Positions 54,370 through 64,000 of a DNA stretch of 64,000 bases are shown here, one piece after another; the stretch's first letter is position 1; the number at the start of each line of letters is the position of its first letter. This stretch comes from Rhabdophis nuchalis (Eukaryota > Chordata > Lepidosauria > Squamata > Natricidae), in NCBI GenBank assembly GCA_039707465.1, contig CM077643.1:246617919-246681918 (forward strand), written 5' to 3'. Under the pieces are notes generated by a model. It saw only the letters and a program-made list of their open reading frames with translations. It ran no database searches and was not told where the DNA came from. Made by a program: the position numbers and the translations under genes.

Positions 54370-55600
54370 CAGGCCTACTTTGAGTCATATGTTTATTCCA
54401 TGCATTACTGTTTGTGGCAAAAGTCTCCATCGGACCCAAAAAAAATGTGGACTTTAGTGTATCTCTGCAAATGGCAGAAGGATGGGAGTCTGAATATATT
54501 CCTAAAGACTTTTTCCGGGAATAGCCACATGACAAAATCAAGCCTTGATTGCATTCTTAAGCACACAAGCTGGGAAGAAATGGCTCAGAAACCTTGCTGA
54601 GGTTAACATAGTATTAGCTTTCATGTCACAGGTGGGGCCAGACATTCATGCTTAGCAATCATATTCCCCACAATTATGTCCAAGCATAGCCTTATCCTTT
54701 TACATTTTTGCACTGTATTTTAAGAATGACGAGCTTCGGGATAAATGAACTGTCCTTGGTAGAGTATTTCATACACAACCCCCTTTATTTGTTTTTATGC
54801 AAAATCTTCCCATTTGATGATAGTGACATTGAAGCAACCCATAGAGCCATCATCACCAGTGATTGCTTTTAACATATGTTTAAAAAAAAAACCACCCTGG
54901 AGTTACCACTTAATCACTAAAAAACCAATATATTGGCGCAGTGTCAGCATCAGAGTAAAGTTATATCATGGTTTATGTCTGCCCTTCAGTGTAGGTGTTG
55001 GAAATGTTACTAATCATCCTCAGCCTGGGAGGTCACTGGTATATGAGATTATGACCAACGGCTAAAAAATTTCAGAATCACCATATTCACATAATTATGT
55101 CATTGCAATTCTACCTCTTCTGCATCACTACTCCATTGAGACATGCAAGGCTACGTCAGTCAAGCAACAAGTAGCAATGGCTTTTGATGGTTATCTATCC
55201 CAGACTTCTGCTAGAAAGTCTACAGTCTCTTGGGTTTCCAGTGATCAATTGTTGCTGGAATTGTTAACCAAGTCTGGCTTGTCATGGAGCTCCTGCTAGT
55301 CAAGAAATGAATGTGTTTGGAGGATAACCACAAAGATAAAGAAAGCTACCCGTTGAGGCTTCTGAGTTTAGTAATATCTTCCTGATAGTTTCCAAGCATG
55401 GTACTCTGATTATGTAAAGCCAAGGGGGAGGGGGGGGATTGAGTCAACTTTGATTCCTGGTAATTACATAGAGAAGCAGCTATGCAAGGTAAGTATATCA
55501 ATGGGACTGGCTGCTGCCTTTTTGTAGGGTGTTGTTGGCGTTCCCATCTAACCTACATTAGCCCAGAGATTCCTCATTAGTATTCCATTCAAATTCCCAT
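54370..55600. other. No recognisable gene
   Basis: 1.2 kb without a feature that I can support. Confidence 0.4.
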
Positions 55601-55610
55601 CAGGCATAAT

Positions 55611-55980
55611 CAGTGGTGGGATTCCAATAATTTAACAACCGGTTATCTGCCCTAATGAACAGCTGGGTAGACGTGACTCGGTGGTCATGTGACTGTGTGG
55701 GCATGGCCAATTCATCATCACTCAGGTTGATGGGCGCTTCGCCTTAACTGTTGCAATGTAATAAGGGTTAACCGGAGCGGCAGTTTCTGTAAGCAGGGCA
55801 ATAAAGATTAGGCTAGAAACAACACCAGAATGTTTCCTTCCTGCCTTCCTTACAGGATTAGCCTTATAAAGTAGAAAAAAACACAATAAGATTTCTTCCA
55901 ACAATCAGTTCTTTGAATTGCTTAGAAAGTTAACAACCAATTCTCCCGAATAGGTGTGAACTGGCTGAATCCCACCACTG
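55611..55980. mobile_element. hAT MITE with 14-bp perfect ends
   Basis: 370 bp from CAGTGGTGGGATTC to GAATCCCACCACTG (exact reverse complement). Duplications GGCATAAT (55603-55610) and GGCCTAAT (55981-55988), one mismatch. Best-preserved ends of the family. The inside has GGTGGTCATGTGACTG, also seen near 36930, and AACAACCGGTT. Confidence 0.92.
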
Positions 55981-55989
55981 GGCCTAATC

Positions 55990-57190
55990 CTGGTTAGCTT
56001 TCCAAACATCTTTCCAGACATCTGCTGCTTGTTGACATTACATTAGCTACTGATAGGCATTTCAAGATGGCCATTCCAAGTGTGTGTTCTTTGAAAGAAT
56101 AAAGATCTTCTATCTGCATCTTTTATTTTCATTTCTTTTTATGTTGTAGTCATTTTAAAACGTCAAAGGAACAAAACGAACGACTACGTAAAAAAAAACA
56201 ATGAAGAAAGTGGAAGAGGACACAATGGCTAGAAAATAAAACATCTGCCAATAAACACAGATTGTTTAAAATTCATGATTTCATTGATTAAATTAATTAA
56301 TTCCATAAATAATATATAAAGTTAGACTCATTTAACTTCCTAAGAAAACACTGAAAATCGCTACATACTCTAAACATTAATGTTTAGAAAGATGTCACTT
56401 CTAATTATTTCTGCATAAATGCATATGATCTTGTAAGATAATATCTATCTTTTCGAAGTTTTTGGTAATGTCACCCTTGGTCGACAATTTGAAGGAAGCT
56501 GTACATGATGTGATTACTTCTATGTAAAAAAAAATGTGCGCGCATCTTCTCTGTTAATGAGTAGTAGGAATGAGCAAAGGTTACACGTGTCATATTTTCC
56601 AATGATGCATGTGTAGAGCAAAGCTGCGGTTGCCTTCATCACTGAAGGTGAAGCTGCAAAGCAATTACATTAACCTTTCTGTGTTTGTACAGGCAATCTG
56701 TGCTGTATCATAAAATCACAATATACAGCAATCTTTCGATATTATGTTCTCAGCACTTTCAATCAATGTAATATATTGTTGATTGCATTTAGTTCTCTGC
56801 TGATTTGTTATATATCAAAGATTAGAGTGCTAGAATAAAACACTCCCCACCTCTCTGTCTCGTCTCTCTATCTCTGTCTCCCTTCTCCCCCCCCTCTCTC
56901 TTGTCATCTCTCATCTCTCATTTCTCTTTTCAGTTTATGATATATTTTTTTGTGGGATGGAATTTCCCCACTGTATTGGAGCCATGGGCAGCTGCCATAG
57001 CCACGTGCTTACACTAATGGTTTAGACAGATTCATTCCACAACTACAATAATGATCCTTATGGTGTTCTTGCATGGACCCCAGAAGAATGTTTTGGAATG
57101 TTGGTTTACCAGCAGTGGCCATGATGCTTTTGTTTCTAAAAACTCATGGCTATGTGAGTTCCCTGCAAGTTCCTGCCATGCAGATGCTGA
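55990..57190. other. No recognisable gene; possible conserved non-coding part
   Basis: 56540-56830 is repeat-free with mixed composition (CAAAGCTGCGGTTGCC, GAAGCTGCAAAGCAATTAC). 56850-56935 is TC-rich. No coding region. Confidence 0.35.
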
Positions 57191-57196
57191 AACTTA

Positions 57197-58391
57197 CAGG
57201 TAAAACTCGAAAAATTAGAATATCGTGCAAAAGTTCATTTATTTCAGTAATGCAACTTAAAAGGTGAAACTAATATATGAGATAAGACTCATTACATGCA
57301 AAGCAAGATAGTTCAAGCCGTGATTTATCATAATTGTGATGGTTATGGCATACAGCTCATGAAAACCCCAAATCCATACTCTCAGCAAATTAGAATATTA
57401 CATGCAATCAATGAAACAAGGATTGTACATAGAACAATGTATAAGCATGCATATGTACTCAGTACTTGGTTTGGGCCCCTTTTGCAACAATTACACAGTG
57501 GACCAACACCAGCAGATGACATGGCTCCTCAAATCAACACAGACTGTGGAAACTTCACACTGGACTTCAAGCATCTTGCAGTGTGCGCCTCTCCATTCTT
57601 CCTCCATACTCTGGGTCCTTGGTTTTCAAATGAGATGAAAAAGTTGCTCTCATCAGAAAAGACGACCACTGAGCAACAGGACCACTGAGCAACAGGACTT
57701 TGGACCACTGTGCTTCATTAAGTCCAGGGTCAACACAGCCTTCTTCTACCAGGAGATTTTGGAGCACTTCATGCTTTCTTCCTCAGACGAGCTTTATGGG
57801 GATGCTGACTTCATTTTCCAGCAGGACTTGGCACCTGCCCACACTGCCAAAAGCACCAAAACCTGGTTCAATGATCATTGGAATTACTGTGCTTGATTGG
57901 CTAGCAAACTCACCTGACCTGAACCCCATAGAGAATCTATGGGGCATTGCCAAGAGAAAGATGAGAGACATGAGACTGAACAATGCAGAAGAGCTGAAGG
58001 CCGCTATTGAAGCATCCTGGTCTTCCATAACACCTCAGCAGTGCCACAGGCTGATATCTTCCATGCCACACTGCATTGAGGCAGTAATTGCTGCCCAAAC
58101 CAAGTACTGAGTACATATGCATGCTTAAACTTTTCAGAGGTCCGATATTGTTCTATGTACAATCCTTGTTTTATTGATGTAATATTCTAATTTTCTGAGA
58201 TTGTGGATTTGGGGTTTTCATGAGCTGTACACCATAATCATCACAATTACAGTATGACAAATCACGTCTTGAACTATCTTGCTTTGTATGTAATGAGTCT
58301 TATCTCATATATTAGTTACAACTTTTAAGTTGCATTACAGAAATAAATGAACTTTTGCACAATATGCTAATTTTTTGAGTTTCATTTTTAT
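57197..58391 (+). mobile_element. Tc1-like transposon with about 290-bp inverted repeats
   Basis: The left end CAGGTAAAACTCGAAAAATT follows TA. The right end is its inverted relative (AATTTTTTGAGTTTCATTTT). Inverted similarity continues inward for about 290 bp on each side, through TGCATTAC, CTCATGAAAACCCCAAATCC and GCATGCATATGTACTCAGTA, with few differences. The total, about 1.2 kb, is shorter than a full Tc1 of this type because the transposase front is missing. Confidence 0.88.
57690..58110 (+). pseudogene. Tc1-type transposase remnant
   Basis: DNA-cutting DDE transposase, C-terminal part only. FIFQQDLAPAHTAKS-like residues carry the second catalytic Asp (about 57810-57850, another frame). 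SPDLNPIENLWGIAKRKMRD carries the Glu of the DD34E triad (about 57911-57970). AIEASWSSITPQQCHRLISS and QTKY end the protein at about 58110. The DNA-binding N-terminus and first Asp are deleted and there is at least one frameshift, so it is inactive. Confidence 0.88.
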
Positions 58392-58394
58392 TTA

Positions 58395-59970
58395 TTGCTA
58401 ATAAAGCAGAAACCATAAACATTAGATCTCCTCCTGTGGATGTTTTTGACAAGTGACCTAAACAGTTTTTCCTCCAATGGACACCATACTGGAATATAAA
58501 ATTGAGCAGCACTAGGTTGAGCTGAGTTTTCATCCAATTCTTAAATGAAAATTTAATTATGAAAAGATCTGTTGGCCATTATCCATTTTTAAATGTCCAA
58601 CTCAGCCACCATGAGTGTTGTATAGAATATCTGCATACACTTCAGAAGACCAGATGAAGAGATCAATCAAAAGTGTGTGGTCTTCTATAACCACCTGATT
58701 GAAACAGAATCGGGATTCTTGGACTGAGTCCTATCAAGAGACAAATGTTCTTTGGTGACCTCTTTTAATTTTTCTACTCATTTGATGGCTCAAACTAAGG
58801 AATAAAATGGGATTATGGGATTATCTTCCTCAAAAACTAAAATTATATGGGCTATGCATATTCTCACTGGAAGAGGGAAGGATAATTTGCTGCTCTGCTA
58901 CAGAAAACGATGTCTTGAGCTGGGCCAGAATAAGTCTTTTTTGCATATTTCCAATTAGGATATTTTTGTAACTCATAATTGCAGGAATTGAAAATAATCA
59001 GTTAATTGTTTCATCTATCTTCTAGTTTATCCTTAATAAAGGAAGTATTCAGCCTCAAAAGAAAGGGATGGAACAAATGCATAAGTGAGTTTTTGTATTT
59101 CTGTAGCAGCTCAATCTCCTCCATGGATAGGTTTATCCATTTATCTTTGTCAGCATTTCACATGGTTGGTTAATTGTAAATGATTCTTCCTGGGTTTGTG
59201 GCACAGTGATGACATCTTCCTTACATAATCATGGCTTGTACATAGCAGGAAGATTGAGGCAATGAGCTATGCCCAAGTGACCTTGAAGAACCGAGACATG
59301 TTCTTTCACAGTTTCTTACATGGATGTCACAATGTCTAAGATTAAGCTCCAAAGCATTCATCGGATGAAGAGCTGCATGAATTTAACACAGCATGTCATG
59401 AGTGACCATGCAAAATAGGTGCAGCCTGACCCTGTTTTGAGATAGAGGATGGAAATGTTAAAGGGTGAAATGAATCTCTTGAATTCTACAAGTTTTAAGC
59501 TCCAAATATACTTCTTAAATTGTCTTCCGAACTCCAAACAATGCAAGAAAGGACCAATTCATAAAGAGATACTGGCGAGCCATATATGGCCTCCAAGCCA
59601 GATTTTTCCCCATCTTCAATGGAATTAATTCCCAAAGGCAATTAATATTTAATCTATGGTATAAATTTAAAATCTAGTAACCATTACTAAGTAGTATTTT
59701 GAAAGTCTGGTTTGAAACACAAAACTTTGGCAGATCCAAAGTCTGGAGAGCACTGAAGCAAAGTTGATTTAAGTTTACTCAGAATCTGGAGGAGCTCAAG
59801 ATTCAGTAAATCTCTAGATTTGTCCTAGTCTAATGTATTTCTAATGTTAGGTGGATAATGAGGAAGCAAGAAAGGAAATATTAATATCCAGTGTCAGAGC
59901 TTATGCTTCCTTGCTCATCTTTCATCTTGATCAAGCAATAAAGCACACACACAAATGCATGCATCTGTGC
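58395..59970. other. No recognisable gene
   Basis: About 1.6 kb of AT-rich DNA. No repeat or coding region recognised. Confidence 0.4.
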
Positions 59971-59976
59971 TATATA

Positions 59977-60202
59977 CAGTGATCCCTCGTTTTTCGCGGC
60001 TTCATGTTTCGCGGATTCACTGCTTCGCGGCTTTTTAAAAAATACAGGAAAAAAATGCATTGGTAGGAGGCAAGCGCCCCCTAGTGCTTGCTTTAAACGA
60101 TGTCCACCAACTCAAGTTTCCGGTGCGAATCCTACTTCGCAGTTTTTCAGTTTTCGCGGAAGGTTCTGGTCCCCATTAACCGCGAAAAACGAGGGATCAC
60201 TG
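59977..60202. mobile_element. Tigger-type MITE with perfect inverted ends
   Basis: 226 bp, starting CAGTGATCCCTCGTTTTTCG. The terminal inverted repeat is perfect for 23 bp, and TA flanks both ends (59975-59976, 60203-60204). The inside has GCGCCCCCTAGTG and TTCGCGGAAGG. Non-coding and mobilised in trans by a mariner/Tigger transposase. Perfect ends suggest a fairly young copy. Confidence 0.93.
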
Positions 60203-60204
60203 TA

Positions 60205-61235
60205 CATATTTGTATATGATACCACCTGCTTCCTTCTCAATACTGTTACCTTCTAGCTGCTAAATGTTTTAATTGCAATATTTAATGCATTTTTTAAAAA
60301 ATTGTCTTTTATAGCTATTGCACCATATGCTGGTCTTTAGTTATGTTTAGTCTTGGGCCATCAATAAATTGATTGCTTTATAAAAGCGTTTAACCATTAT
60401 TAGTGCAGAGAAGTTATTTCACAGACATTTCTAGACCCAAGAAACTTTTCTCCAAACTCTATTCATTTTCTGAAGTGCAATTATTGGTGGTGGTGGTGAA
60501 GATTAATAAATACAGATTCTGATTTAATCAGATCTTACCAAAACCCCTACCTGGATTTTGCCTCTGATTATGCATTATCAGAATCTTACTTTGACATTCT
60601 GTTTCCTTCCCTCACTTCCTCTTTTCCCCCTGCTGTCTGACAGGAAGGCACTGATGAGCATAAGCAGCAGGTGAGCATTTTATTCCCTTCTGAGCTGAGA
60701 AGAGAAGAAATGAACAGAGTCCTCTGGGACCATGCTCTGATTAGTGTGGTACCACGAGTGGAGTTCTACGACAGTGACTGTTCCCATCGCTCTGATTTTC
60801 CAAACATGACACCGAGACCATCTTCCAGATGCATTTGTTTGTTTGATTTTGATAGGACTTGCAATGAGATGGCACATCAAAAAGGAAGTCATAAAGTAAT
60901 ACCCCAGGCAGTACTTGCTCCGAAGGCATCTCAAGCAGAGGCTGGCTGACTGCAACTCAAAGGCAAAAAGCAAAAGAATTTTTTTTTTAAAAAGAGACAT
61001 CTGGAACTCAACCCCAAATTCAGTAAAGGCTGTAGTAAGAATCACCTGGGAGAACCACTGATGGAAATGCCATGCTTAGGGAATAGTTTTACAGTCTTCC
61101 TACTTGTTCTTTAGCTAATAAAGGAATATACATTGTTCTAAGAATGGTTAGCAGCAGCATCCTCCATCCTCACACAAGATACTGGCCACTGAATTTATTG
61201 AGAGGCAAAAGGGCTTCTTTTTTCAGAATTGTTTT
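60205..61235. other. No recognisable gene
   Basis: No repeat recognised. A 92-codon open frame at 60671-60949 shows no family resemblance. Confidence 0.35.
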
Positions 61236-61239
61236 TGAC

Positions 61240-62290
61240 AGAGGAGAATATTTGTAGCTCAGGATTGAAATGAGAGCTCCCTGAGCTTGGTTGTTCTCTT
61301 GCAGACATTTCATCATCCAAACTAAGCAACATCATCAATGCTAGTAGGGAGTGGGTGTGATTTTATCTAGTACAGAGGTGTCAAACTCTATTCTACTGAG
61401 GGACCCAACAGGGTTGTGTTTGAACTCGGGGGCAGGGGGGATGGCCAGGGTGGGGATGGCCAGCTCAACATCACTCATGTCGGGGACACCTGTGGTTCCT
61501 CCGTTTCAGGTGCAATGGCCTCCTACAACCCTCTGCTAGCAAATACGGAACTCGCTAGGGCCACCCGTGGCCCTCCCGAGCTCCATTTTCATTGGCAGAG
61601 GCACTGCAGGCTGGTCCTTTGCTGTTTACAGGGCAGCCCCATGGGCCAGATCTGAGCGCCCAATGGGCTGGATCTGGCCTTGAGTTTGACACCCCTGTTC
61701 TAGTAGCTTGCCCTGTCAGTGTTGGTGAGAATGGTCTTAATGGTTCTTTGGTTGGGCTGTTTAGCTGGAGTATCATTTGCTTCTTGATTGTTAGCCTAAT
61801 ATTAATCTTGATATTAATCTCTGCTCGTCTGCATGTCGATTGCTGGTAAAGAGGTGTTTTGATTTTTTTGTTCTCTTCTTGGCCTATTGATTGTCTCTTT
61901 TGAATGGTATTCAGATGTTGCTTATGTCTATGTGCCTATGGATGGCCAATTTGTCAGAGTACCAGGCTTTCAGGAAATTCTCTAGTGTTTTTGGACTTAG
62001 CTTGGTCTAGGATGGTTACCATTTCTCAATTGAAACTGTGGCTAAGTCTGTCCACGTGTTGTAAAATTAAGGAGTTTTCATCATATCTTCTGACTGCTAG
62101 TTGGTGTTCATGGATATGCCCTTCTACTTGTTCACTGTGTGTAGTGGCGGTTGCAGTCTTTACACTGTATGTTTTAGATGATTCCTGGTTTTTTTTCCTG
62201 GGGTGGCTGGATGTTTTGGAGGGCTTTAGTTGGTTTGTGTGCTATATAGTTGTAATAGTCTATTGGTGGTTTCTGAAATACTTTTGATGT
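61240..62290 (-). mobile_element. Penelope-like element relic, split by hAT
   Basis: On the minus strand, 61960-62110 gives ILQHVDRLSHSFN, EMVTILDQAKSKNTREF-like residues, resembling the end of the GIY-YIG endonuclease region of Penelope-like elements. Lower coordinates carry the terminal part shared with 16528-16795 (TTCTCTTGCAGACATTTCAT). A hAT element sits at 61373-61697. Stops and shifts throughout. Confidence 0.5.
61373..61697. mobile_element. hAT element (CAGAGGTGTCAAACT family)
   Basis: 325 bp from CAGAGGTGTCAAACTC to GAGTTTGACACCCCTG. Duplications ATCTAGTA (61365-61372) and TTCTAGTA (61698-61705), one mismatch. Same family as 22016-22904 and 20484-20603. Confidence 0.9.
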
Positions 62291-62338
62291 ATAGCAGTGT
62301 TATCCTTTTCACAGCTTGAGTCAGTTGTGCTATATTGG

Positions 62339-62528
62339 GCTCCCGTGCTCCATATTTGGCTGTGACAGCTTCCTGTAACATTCTGCCAGTGAAAACGGGG
62401 CTCACGAGGGCTGCCTGCAGAGGCACCATGGGCCGGTCCTTCGCTGTTTCCAGGGTGGCCCCATCTGCCAGATCTAAGCACCCCATGGGCCAGCTTGCAG
62501 CTTGCAGGCCTTACGTTTGACACCCCAG
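62339..62528. mobile_element. hAT fragment, right part
   Basis: GGGCCGGTCCTTCGCTGTTT, CCAGGGTGGCCCCAT, CAGATCTAAGCACCCC and an end CGTTTGACACCCCAG match the right half of 61373-61697. Left half missing. Confidence 0.7.
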
Positions 62529-62529
62529 C

Positions 62530-63140
62530 TCTAAATCTTCAATAAGCCCCGATTTTTCCACACCGATTGGTTAACTAAAGCTCTGACTCTTCTACCAATT
62601 AAATCTTGCAGCTCTGTTTTCTGGTTCAGCTCTTTCAGGTATTAGCAGTGCCCTAATCATGATTTATTTGACCATCTCTCATGGCTCAATTCATCCAATT
62701 GTTTCTGAAGTGGAACAGCCATAATGAGTTGAATTTGTTCTTGAATACTGGCAAAACGTTCCCAGGTGGCAACATCATAAGGAAGTTACTACAGCAACTT
62801 AATATTGCCATTAGAGGACAGAAAAGACATGTTGGTGTTTGGGTTTCTTTTTTTTAAGCAAACCATGAATGCATGAAATTGTCAGATTTGCACTGGCTAG
62901 TTCCATTCATTACTAAAAAATTCATAAGCCTTCCTTCTGATAAAGAATTATTAGGCTTTTAGGGTAAAATTTTCTCTACAAAAATACATTTGAGAGTTCC
63001 TGCCCAATTGGCCCCTATTTTTAAAGTAGATTCTCTGAATCCTTAAAACTATACAAATGACCAATAGATAGTCAATGGAGCAACAAGTAGGAGCTCAGAG
63101 TTTTGGCAATAGATGTAATTGATTCAACCTTGTCAGGTTC
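62530..63140. other. No recognisable gene
   Basis: Nothing supported. Confidence 0.45.
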
Positions 63141-63142
63141 TT

Positions 63143-63556
63143 GACACAGAGGTTAGAATCAAGGATGGTATTCACTTACCTTCCCTACTGTAAGTTCATA
63201 AATGTGAGTGTGCTACCAGTTCAGCCTTCCGTGCATTTGCTTTTGGCAAAAAAAAAGGGTCTAAATGGGATGCCATAGAGCTGGGGCGGATGGGCGGGGT
63301 CACCCATGATTTCCGCTACCACTTCAGATGAACCGGTCCGAACTGGTAGAATACCACCTCTGGTTAGAATGCAGTATTGCAGACTAACTCTGCCTACTAG
63401 CAGGAGTTCGATCCTGACTGGCTCAAGGTTGACTCAGTCTTCCATCTTTCTGAAGTCAGTAAAATGAGGACTCAGATTGTTGGGGGAAATACACTGACAT
63501 TATAAACCACTTAGAGAGGGCTGTAAAGCACTGTGAAGCAATATGTCACTCTAAGT
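63143..63556 (+). mobile_element. tRNA-derived SINE, second family, copy 2, split by hAT
   Basis: The head (GACACAGAGGTTAGAAT) at 63143-63159 is separated from the rest (GTTAGAATGCAGTATTGC ... TTAGAGAGGGCTGTAAAGC) at 63363-63556 by a hAT insertion whose target duplication is GTTAGAAT. B box AGTTCGATCCTG. Confidence 0.8.
63160..63362. mobile_element. hAT MITE inside a SINE
   Basis: 203 bp, CAAGGATGGTATTCACTTACC-type left end and GGTAGAATACCACCTCTG right end, with a perfect 8-bp duplication GTTAGAAT (63152-63159, 63363-63370). Confidence 0.9.
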
Positions 63557-63650
63557 CAGGGGTGTCCAAACTTTTTGCAAGGAGGGCCAGATTTGGTGAG
63601 GTGAAAATGTGTGGCAGCCTGACATTCTTTGAACCATTAACATTAAATGC
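63557..63650 (+). mobile_element. hAT left end
   Basis: CAGGGGTGTCCAAACTTTTT begins directly after the SINE and continues GAGGGCCAGATTTGGTGAGG. This is a typical hAT terminus. No right end is seen in the window before the LTR-like sequence. Confidence 0.55.
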
Positions 63651-63722
63651 AAATGAACAATTTTATGAAAGACTAAACAAATAACTTAACTGCACTAATG
63701 TGAAGGGTAATACTGAGATCTC

Positions 63723-64000
63723 TGTTAGGCTAATTATCCTAATGTTGGGTTGACAATATATATAAGCCAGGATTCTTAAAGAGTATATGTAACTTTAAGG
63801 ACCATGTGGAATCTGATTGGCTGTGCTTCCCAGCTCAGTCATAAAAGGGAAGCTGGGAACACAGTTCATTCCCTTTTGCTTTCCTTTGCTTCCTGATTGC
63901 CACTGGGGGAGGAGCTGAACTGAAGACAGAAGAAGAGTATCATTGTTTTTGACTTGACTGTAAGATAACTGTGTGGTTTTGGTGAAGGACTGTTTATCGT
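63723..64000 (+). promoter_or_regulatory. LTR-like promoter sequence, cut by the window end
   Basis: Starts TGTTAGGCTAATTATCC. A CCAAT-type box (GATTGG, 63815-63820) lies about 20 bases before a TATA-type box (ATAAAAGG, 63841-63848). This arrangement, a TG start and a following AG-rich stretch suggest an LTR 5' part. The other end and any second LTR lie outside. Confidence 0.35.

Noticed and set aside
60671..60949. 92-codon frame as a host exon
   Set aside because: No family resemblance and no sign of splice sites. It could be part of an unseen gene but is not supportable.

Overview
Vertebrate, most likely squamate and probably snake, nuclear DNA. The basis is CR1 and L2-clade LINEs side by side, tRNA-derived SINEs with a Bov-B-type tail, hundreds of bases of GATA-type (TCTA)n microsatellite, and many small hAT-type elements. 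I recognise no host protein-coding exon, rRNA or tRNA gene. The window looks like intergenic or intronic DNA filled with transposable elements of several ages. Every long open frame belongs to a mobile element. Several open frames start only at GTG or TTG, so I give the first ATG where it matters.

Layout. 0.2-2.6 kb: L2 tail, a CR1 relic split by a hAT element, and a (GA)n/(GGGA)n array. 3.4-6.9 kb: an L2-clade LINE with an uninterrupted ORF. 7-9.4 kb: broken L2 and CR1 pieces and small inverted-repeat elements. 10-14.4 kb: one very old LINE of uncertain clade, split by two hAT elements and a (GGA)n array. 15.9-24.9 kb: two SINEs, an inverted-repeat Penelope-like relic, an ORF1-only L1-like element inside an L2, an L2 inside a hAT, and the GATA array. 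26-36.3 kb: L2 relics, hAT and Tigger elements (one nested), and two more ORF1-only elements. 36.5-42.2 kb: a coiled-coil coding fragment flanked by transposon-like sequence, and hAT elements, one with a 41-bp tandem array. 42.8-45.4 kb: a long CR1 copy. 46-64 kb: more hAT copies, the fourth ORF1-only element, a Tc1 element with very long inverted repeats, a Tigger-type MITE, a Penelope-like relic, a SINE split by a hAT, and an LTR-like sequence running off the end.

The most interesting signal is a family of four elements of about 2 kb (17900-19901, 29486-31463, 34991-36254 reversed, 51211-53182). Each has a GC-rich leader (where not truncated), a single L1 ORF1-like protein frame (coiled coil, RRM-like, C-terminal domain), a short 3' UTR with AATAAA and a poly(A) tail, and target-site duplications of 9-18 bp. 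None has a reverse transcriptase. Two copies keep a full 282-codon ORF. This is the architecture called HAL1 (half-L1) in mammals: a non-autonomous element that probably borrows L1 reverse transcriptase in trans while still encoding its own RNA-binding protein.

A second theme is datable nesting: hAT into CR1 (two clear cases), hAT into a Tigger-like element, hAT into a SINE, hAT into a Penelope-like relic, L2 into hAT, and ORF1-only elements into L2 and CR1. Most hAT copies keep 8-bp target duplications that can be read directly. A third theme is microsatellites at LINE 3' ends.
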